Source of the DNA: Deltaproteobacteria bacterium
GTDB lineage: Bacteria; Desulfobacterota; Desulfobacteria; Desulfobacterales; Desulfatibacillaceae
Direction: 5' to 3'
DNA length: 11,397 bases
Assembly: GCA_019308705.1 (NCBI GenBank)
Contig: JAFDHW010000037.1
Location: 1-11,397, forward strand
The notes beneath the pieces are model-generated. The model did not search any database, was not told where the DNA came from, and saw only the letters and a program-made list of their open reading frames with translations. The position numbers and the translations under genes were made by a program. Each line of letters opens with the position of its first letter. The stretch's first letter is position 1. This document shows, piece by piece, positions 7,840 through 11,397 of the stretch.

Positions 7840-8862
7840 TCAATCCCGCTTCTTGAACAGGATGCGCAAGAAAACCGGCCCGCCGATCATGGCGGTGATG
7901 ATGCCCACGGGCATTTCCGTAGGAGCCACCACCGTGCGGGCGAACAAATCGCACAGGGTCAAAAATCCCCCGCCAGCCAAAAAGGAGGCGGGGAGCACCA
8001 GCCGCTGGTCGTGGCCGGAGAGCCTTCGCACCGCGTGAGGCACCACCAGCCCCACGAATCCGATGGGCCCGGCCATGGTCACGGCCGCGGCCGTGGCAAG
8101 CCCGGTGCCCAAAAACACCTGCTTGTGCACCTTTGCCACGTCCACCCCGTGGCCCGCGGCCATCTCCTCGCCAAAAGCCAACTGATTCAAGGCAGGCGCG
8201 TGGATGAACAAGAGAAAAACCCCGGGCACGGCCAGGGGCAGAAGCCCGGCCAATTCCCTGTAACCCACCACGTCCAGGCCGCCCATCATCCACCGGTCCA
8301 TGGTCACCAACAGGTGCGGGCTCACCAGGTAGCGCAAAAGCAGGATGGCCGCGCCGCACAGCACGTTGAACGTGACCCCGGCGAGCAAAATGGTGTTCAT
8401 GGAAACACCCGTGGCGCCCGAGGCCAGAAAGTAGATGGCCGCCATGCAGGCCAGGCACCCGGCCAGGGTGAACACGTGCACCGTGGAAAAGGGCCCCGCC
8501 GTGATCATGAGCGCGGGTACGGAGATGGCGAACACCGCGCCCACGGCTCCGCCCCCGGCGATGCCCAGGATGAAGGGCTCGGCCAGGGGGTTTCTGAGCA
8601 CCACCTGGAGGGAAGCGCCGGAAACCGCCAGGGACCCGCCCACCAGGAAAGCCAAAAGCACTCGTGGCAGCCGGTGGAGGAAAAAGATGTCCGCGCCCAC
8701 GCCCGCGCTCTTGCCCAGGACGGCGTGAAGCACCACGCCCGGGTCCAGGGGCTCGGCCCCGAAGAAGGGAGCCAGGATGAGCACCGCGACGGCCAAGACC
8801 GCGTACACGGCCAGCCGGGCCATGAAGCGCCCGGGGCTCTGGACAAGGGTTGCGCTGGTCAT
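7840..8862 (-). CDS. btuC: Cobalamin ABC transporter permease (FecCD/BtuC family)
   Basis: Inner-membrane permease that forms the cobalamin channel with BtuD and receives substrate from BtuF. The 340-residue protein is hydrophobic throughout, consistent with about ten membrane helices, the first near 17-34. FecCD-family motifs are clear: HRLPRVLLAFLVGGSLAVSG (63-82) followed by LQVVLRNPLAEPFILG (85-100), then a glycine-rich turn. The late GPIGFVGLVVPHAVR motif, the coupling-helix region that contacts the ATPase, is also present. The length matches BtuC/FecD (320-350). The ATG overlaps the btuD stop in ATGA, and GGAGG lies six bases upstream, so the two are translationally coupled. By sequence alone iron-siderophore permeases look similar; the riboswitch decides for cobalamin. 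Confidence 0.9.
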   Translation of the reverse strand: MTSATLVQSPGRFMARLAVYAVLAVAVLILAPFFGAEPLDPGVVLHAVLGKSAGVGADIFFLHRLPRVLLAFLVGGSLAVSGASLQVVLRNPLAEPFILGIAGGGAVGAVFAISVPALMITAGPFSTVHVFTLAGCLACMAAIYFLASGATGVSMNTILLAGVTFNVLCGAAILLLRYLVSPHLLVTMDRWMMGGLDVVGYRELAGLLPLAVPGVFLLFIHAPALNQLAFGEEMAAGHGVDVAKVHKQVFLGTGLATAAAVTMAGPIGFVGLVVPHAVRRLSGHDQRLVLPASFLAGGGFLTLCDLFARTVVAPTEMPVGIITAMIGGPVFLRILFKKRD

Positions 8863-9662
8863 GGCGCGCCTCCGGGGTCCGGCACCACCAGGGGCCCGGC
8901 CGCGTCGGGCGAGTCCAGCACCCGGATGCCCTCGCCGTACACGGACGCCAGAACTTGTTGGGTGATGAGCGCCGCGGGTGGGCCTTCCTGGATCACCCGC
9001 CCGTCCTTGAGCAGCAGCAGGCGGTGGGAAAACCGGGACGCCAGGTTCAGATCATGGGTCACCACCACCGCGGAAAGCCCCTGGCTGCACAACTTTCTCA
9101 CCAGGCGGAAGAACCGCACCTGCTGGTGGATGTCCATGGCGCTGGTGGGTTCGTCCAGAAGGAGCACCCGCGGCTGTTGGGCCAGGACCGAGGCCAAAAG
9201 CACCCGCTGGCGTTCGCCGCCGGAAAGCCGGGAAAAGGAACGGCCCGCCAGGCCCAGGACGTCCGCCTGCTCCATGGCGCGCTCCACCGCGGCCACGTCC
9301 TCCGGGCCCAGAAACCCCGCCCCGCGGCAATGGGGAAACCGGCCCATGGACACCGCCTCTTGAACGGAAAAGTCCAGGCGCGCCGGGGCCTGCTGGGGAA
9401 GGTATCCCAGGATCCGTGCGCGGGCCTTTCGGCTCAGGGCGGACAGGTCCCCGGCCAGGGCCAGCACCCGGCCCGAGGAAGGAGCCATGATCCCCGAGGC
9501 AATGCGCAAAAGGGTGCTCTTTCCCGACCCGTTGGGGCCGATCACCCCCAGCACCTCGCCCTTTTCCACGGCAAAGGAGACTTGTTTAAGGGCGAAGTTG
9601 GCCCGGGGGTAGGAGAAGCACACCTCCTCCACGGAAAGCAGGGCCTTTTTCCAGCTATTCAT
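8859..9662 (-). CDS. btuD: Cobalamin ABC transporter ATPase (BtuD type)
   Basis: Cytoplasmic ATPase that drives the BtuC permease. With the start chosen here it has 267 residues: Walker A GPNGSGKST (42-50), Q-loop PQQ (89-91), signature LSGGERQRV (146-154), Walker B VLLLDEPTS (166-174) and H-loop His203 in VVVTHD. All catalytic residues are intact. The open frame extends upstream to 9788, but the extra 42 residues overlap btuF and look like out-of-frame translation. The ATG at 9662 is preceded by GAGGAGG and begins directly before the first strand (LLSVEEVCFSY). It overlaps the last 8 bp of btuF (ATGAATAG). The C-terminus after about residue 235 is Pro/Gly-rich and not conserved in the family. 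Confidence 0.92.
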   Translation of the reverse strand: MNSWKKALLSVEEVCFSYPRANFALKQVSFAVEKGEVLGVIGPNGSGKSTLLRIASGIMAPSSGRVLALAGDLSALSRKARARILGYLPQQAPARLDFSVQEAVSMGRFPHCRGAGFLGPEDVAAVERAMEQADVLGLAGRSFSRLSGGERQRVLLASVLAQQPRVLLLDEPTSAMDIHQQVRFFRLVRKLCSQGLSAVVVTHDLNLASRFSHRLLLLKDGRVIQEGPPAALITQQVLASVYGEGIRVLDSPDAAGPLVVPDPGGAP

Positions 9663-10587
9663 GGGCCTCCTCCCCGTGGAGCACTTCGGCGAACCGCTGG
9701 GTGGCCAGGCCGACCCGCGGGCCGGGGACCAGGAGAAAATCCCGGGTGAGCACGTGGATCTCGCCGTTCTCCACCGCGGGCACGCCACGGAGCACCTTCC
9801 ACGCGGCCTTGAGCTTTTGGGCCTGTTCCGGAGAGATGTCCCGGCCCAGGCGGATGTCCAGGATCACTTCGGGCGCGCGGCGGATGAGCACCTCCTTGGA
9901 GGCTTCCGGGTAAGGGTGGTTCACGTCCGCAAAGATGTTGTCGCCGCCGGCGATTTCCACCAGCTGGCTAACGAAGCTGTTGCCTCCGGTGGTGTACAGG
10001 CTGGCGACCCCGCCCGGCTCCCGGCCGATGCAGATGAACACGCTCCGGCGCTTCTTGCCCGCGATGCGCTTTTTCACCTCGTCCAGGCGGGCCTGGATGT
10101 CTCTGATGAGGGCCTCGCCCCGGTCCACGCAGGAAAGGGTCTTCGCGATGGTGCGGATGCCCTTGTAGATGGTGGGGATGGAGTCCATATCCACGAACAG
10201 CATGGGAATGCCGCGCTTTTCGCAGAACCGGGCGGTCTTTTCGCTTTTGCCCTGGAGGATGACCAGATCGGGCCCAAGCACGGTGATGCGCTCGGTGTTG
10301 GGGTTCAGGTGCCCGCCCACGCTGGGCTTTTCCAGGGCCTCGGGGGGGTAGGTGCAGAAATCCGAGACCCCGGCCACCCGGTGGCCCTGGCCCAGGGCGA
10401 ACACGATCTCCGTGATGGAAGGTGCCATGGTGATGATGCGGGAGGGAACGGGTCCGGAAGCCCGGGGGAGCTTGGAATCCACGGCCTGCGGGCCGGAAGG
10501 CAGCCCAAGCAAGACCGCCAGGGCGGCGAACAGAAAGGACCCTGCCAGGGCGGCTTTTCTGCGGAAAAATGTCCGTTTTCCAGGCAT
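9655..10587 (-). CDS. btuF: Periplasmic cobalamin-binding protein (BtuF-like)
   Basis: Captures cobalamin in the periplasm and delivers it to BtuCD. The 310-residue protein has a basic N-terminus (KRTFFRRK) and a hydrophobic signal segment (about 11-29), cleaved near GPQA. The class III binding-protein fold begins with RIITMAPSITEIVFALG (50-66), then VAGVSDFCTYP and GPDLVIL. Later come LYTTGGNSFVSQLVEIAGG and EVILDIR, and the C-terminal PAVENGEIHVL and PGPRVGLATQRFAEVLHG. The two-lobe pattern with a joining long helix fits BtuF/FhuD-type proteins. This is the first gene after the cobalamin riboswitch. Its ATG touches the U-tract of a terminator, and the only Shine-Dalgarno (AGGA) lies in the terminator stem. 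An internal alternative start is unlikely because the signal peptide would be lost. Confidence 0.92.
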   Translation of the reverse strand: MPGKRTFFRRKAALAGSFLFAALAVLLGLPSGPQAVDSKLPRASGPVPSRIITMAPSITEIVFALGQGHRVAGVSDFCTYPPEALEKPSVGGHLNPNTERITVLGPDLVILQGKSEKTARFCEKRGIPMLFVDMDSIPTIYKGIRTIAKTLSCVDRGEALIRDIQARLDEVKKRIAGKKRRSVFICIGREPGGVASLYTTGGNSFVSQLVEIAGGDNIFADVNHPYPEASKEVLIRRAPEVILDIRLGRDISPEQAQKLKAAWKVLRGVPAVENGEIHVLTRDFLLVPGPRVGLATQRFAEVLHGEEAHE

Positions 10588-10620
10588 AAAAAAATCCTCG
10601 GGCCGATACGCCCAAGGATT
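10588..10620 (-). terminator. Riboswitch-controlled intrinsic terminator overlapping the btuF ribosome site
   Basis: On the minus strand AATCCTTGGGC (10610-10620) pairs with GCCCGAGGATT (10593-10603) over 11 pairs, one of them G-U, around a six-base loop. Seven U follow (10588-10594, two of which also pair). The U-tract is directly followed by the btuF ATG (10585-10587). AGGA at 10595-10598, seven bases before the ATG, is the only usable Shine-Dalgarno and is buried in the 3' arm. One hairpin could therefore stop both transcription and translation. Confidence 0.85.
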
Positions 10621-10642
10621 GCACCCAGCTTCTTCATCCTTG
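10613..10642 (-). promoter_or_regulatory. Candidate anti-terminator pairing
   Basis: CAAGGAT at 10636-10642 (minus strand) is a perfect seven-base complement of ATCCTTG at 10613-10619, which is the 5' arm of the terminator. Pairing these would break the terminator and free the AGGA ribosome site. The loop would be 16 bases. This is a prediction from base pairing only, but its position between the aptamer and terminator is where the switching element should be. Confidence 0.5.
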
Positions 10643-10644
10643 CA

Positions 10645-10678
10645 CGGGAAGCTTCCGGTTCGTCCGGGGAGCTTCCCG
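10645..10678 (-). other. Stable hairpin in the riboswitch expression platform
   Basis: On the minus strand CGGGAAGCT (10670-10678) pairs perfectly with AGCTTCCCG (10645-10653), nine pairs. Inside, CCGG pairs with CCGG around ACGAA. No U-tract follows. It begins two bases before the anti-terminator strand (10636-10642) and may separate aptamer from terminator or pause the polymerase. Confidence 0.5.
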
Positions 10679-10721
10679 GCCTCCCTTTCCCGGTGACCGC
10701 GCCGGATGGGAAGGGCTTCTG

Positions 10722-10901
10722 CCGGGCAGGTTTTCTGGCTCGCGGATCATCCTACTCGCCGCGCCTTCCCATTCTGCTTTGTTCAGGACAGTGGCTTTTG
10801 CGGCTTTCGTCCCCGCTCACAGCGGCGGGACCACGACGGATTTACACCGTCTTCCCTTTCCCGGCAGACCAAGTTGTCTGTCCGCCCTCATAACCCGCCG
10901 G
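10722..10901 (-). promoter_or_regulatory. Cobalamin (AdoCbl-type) riboswitch
   Basis: The minus strand carries the conserved cobalamin aptamer in order. GGGAAGACGGTGTAAATCC falls within 10834-10856. CCCGCCGCTGTGAGCGGGG-ACG (10808-10829) and GAAAGCCGC are next, and CCACTGTCCTGA follows. GGGAAGGCGCGGCGAGTAGG lies within 10735-10770, and the B12 box GAGCCAGAAAACCTGCC is at 10725-10741. A P2-like hairpin (CAGAC/GTCTG) lies at the 5' side. The outer limit was set by a possible P1 stem, CCGGCGGGTT (10892-10901) with AACCTGC-C-CGG (10722-10732, one bulged C). If the promoter at 10887-10915 is used, the RNA starts near 10881 and this P1 cannot form. High B12 should reduce expression of the six genes downstream. 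Confidence 0.95.
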
Positions 10902-10915
10902 TATGGGAATGTCAA
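10887..10915 (-). promoter_or_regulatory. Candidate sigma70-type promoter for the B12 operon
   Basis: On the minus strand a perfect TTGACA (10910-10915) is followed after 17 bases by TATGAG (10887-10892), four of six matches to TATAAT. A likely start is the A at 10881. It lies seven bases beyond the trkH stop, the only intergenic space available upstream of the riboswitch. The -10 and spacer coincide with the possible riboswitch P1 strand, so one of the two readings is incomplete. Confidence 0.6.
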
Positions 10916-10922
10916 GAGGGGC

Positions 10923-11397
10923 TTATTTGCGCCAGAACTCGGGGACCAAAAGGATGATCACCGTGTAGATTTCCAGGCGGCCGAGCAGCATGGCGAAGAT
11001 GAGGAGCCATTCGCCCGCGTAGGGAATGGCGGCGAAGTTGTCCATGGGGCCCACGGCTCCCAGGCCCGGGCCGATGTTGCCCATGGTGGCTGCCACCGCG
11101 GCCACGCTGGTCACCAGGTCCACCCCCATGGCGGACAGGGCTACGGAAATGAGCGCGAAAAGCCCCACGTAGGCCAGGAAGAATCCGGCGATGGCAGACA
11201 GTACCGGCTCGGGCACCGCCCTGCCCCCGAGCTTGACCGGGGACACGGACCGGGGGTGCACCAGACGGAACAGCTCGCGGTAGGCGTACTTGAAAAGGAG
11301 CAGGACGCGCAGACACTTTATGCCTCCGCCCGTGGACCCGGCGGACGCGCCGATGAACATGCACAAGACCAGGATGATCTGGGAAAACGCGGGCCAG
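10923..11397 (-). CDS. trkH: TrkH-family potassium uptake protein, C-terminal part
   Basis: Inner-membrane K+ channel subunit of a Trk/Ktr system. The gene is cut by the right window edge, and the last 157 residues are visible with the TAA stop at 10923-10925. The frame stays open to the edge (WPAFSQIILVL before the segment shown next). Two of the four selectivity-filter repeats can be seen: the third near GASAGSTGGGIK and the fourth near ATMGNIGPGLG, followed by the last membrane helix and the usual end LEIYTVIILLVPEFW. The usual full length is about 480 residues, so roughly two thirds lies outside. A partner TrkA gene is not in the window. It runs in the same direction as the B12 operon and ends 22 bp before the riboswitch, so read-through is possible, but the functions are not obviously related. 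Confidence 0.93.
   Translation of the reverse strand, partial: WPAFSQIILVLCMFIGASAGSTGGGIKCLRVLLLFKYAYRELFRLVHPRSVSPVKLGGRAVPEPVLSAIAGFFLAYVGLFALISVALSAMGVDLVTSVAAVAATMGNIGPGLGAVGPMDNFAAIPYAGEWLLIFAMLLGRLEIYTVIILLVPEFWRK

Noticed and set aside
7780..9363. 527-residue plus-strand ORF opposite btuC/btuD
   Set aside because: It is antisense to two intact transporter genes. Its Gly/His/Gln-rich sequence has no recognisable fold.
9663..9788. N-terminal extension of the btuD frame up to 9788
   Set aside because: The 42 extra residues overlap btuF in another frame and have no family likeness. The ATG at 9662 has a good ribosome site and starts at the usual point before Walker A.
8859..10587. Siderophore/heme rather than cobalamin specificity for the ABC system
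   Set aside because: The families overlap in sequence, but the unmistakable cobalamin riboswitch and BtuB-like TonB box in the same operon favour cobalamin.
10305..10637. Possible leader ORF (MKKLGAILGRIG...) starting at 10637 through the terminator
   Set aside because: Its AAGG sits directly against the ATG with no spacing, most of it overlaps btuF out of frame, and its early codons are explained by the terminator and anti-terminator pairing.
9661..10893. Long plus-strand ORF opposite btuF and the riboswitch
   Set aside because: It is antisense to well-supported genes and a riboswitch, has a His/Gly/Arg/Pro-rich composition typical of high-GC mirror frames, and shows no motif.

Overview
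The window reads as a high-GC Gram-negative genome, most likely a deltaproteobacterium of the Desulfovibrio type. That is inference, from the high-GC third positions, the style of the glycogen synthase, an outer-membrane TonB receptor, and secreted proteins ending in a Cys-Phe box. No rRNA, tRNA, CRISPR array, transposase or phage gene is visible.

Left part (1-4080, plus strand). A non-coding stretch holds a nested inverted repeat (45-123) and a long GC hairpin that probably terminates transcription from upstream (165-203). A two-gene glycogen module follows: a GT5 glycogen/starch synthase (glgA, 444-2018) and a GH13 branching enzyme (glgB, 2053-4080). The branching enzyme resembles the eukaryotic-type subfamily (GH13_8). 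The two are 34 bp apart and probably form one transcript.

Right part (4111-10915, minus strand). Reading right to left, a candidate sigma70-type promoter leads into a clear cobalamin riboswitch. Its expression platform ends in an intrinsic terminator directly against the first start codon. Six tightly packed genes follow: btuF (periplasmic cobalamin-binding protein), btuD (ABC ATPase), btuC (permease), a secreted DUF4465 protein, a BtuB-like TonB-dependent receptor, and a second secreted surface-type protein. Gene junctions are overlaps of 8, 4 and 16 bp and gaps of 16 and 72 bp, so this looks like one operon. It would carry corrinoid from the cell surface to the cytoplasm under feedback by B12. 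The less usual part is the pair of secreted proteins flanking the receptor. Each has a single cysteine after SPI-type signal cleavage, placed in a similar C-terminal CF-box motif. They are candidates for surface cobalamin-capture proteins, loosely analogous to the accessory B12 proteins of Bacteroides.

Right edge (10923-11397, minus strand): the C-terminal part of a TrkH-type potassium transporter, cut by the window end. Its stop lies only 7 bp from the -35 of the candidate promoter.

The glycogen and B12 operons converge with 30 bp between stop codons and no convincing bidirectional terminator.
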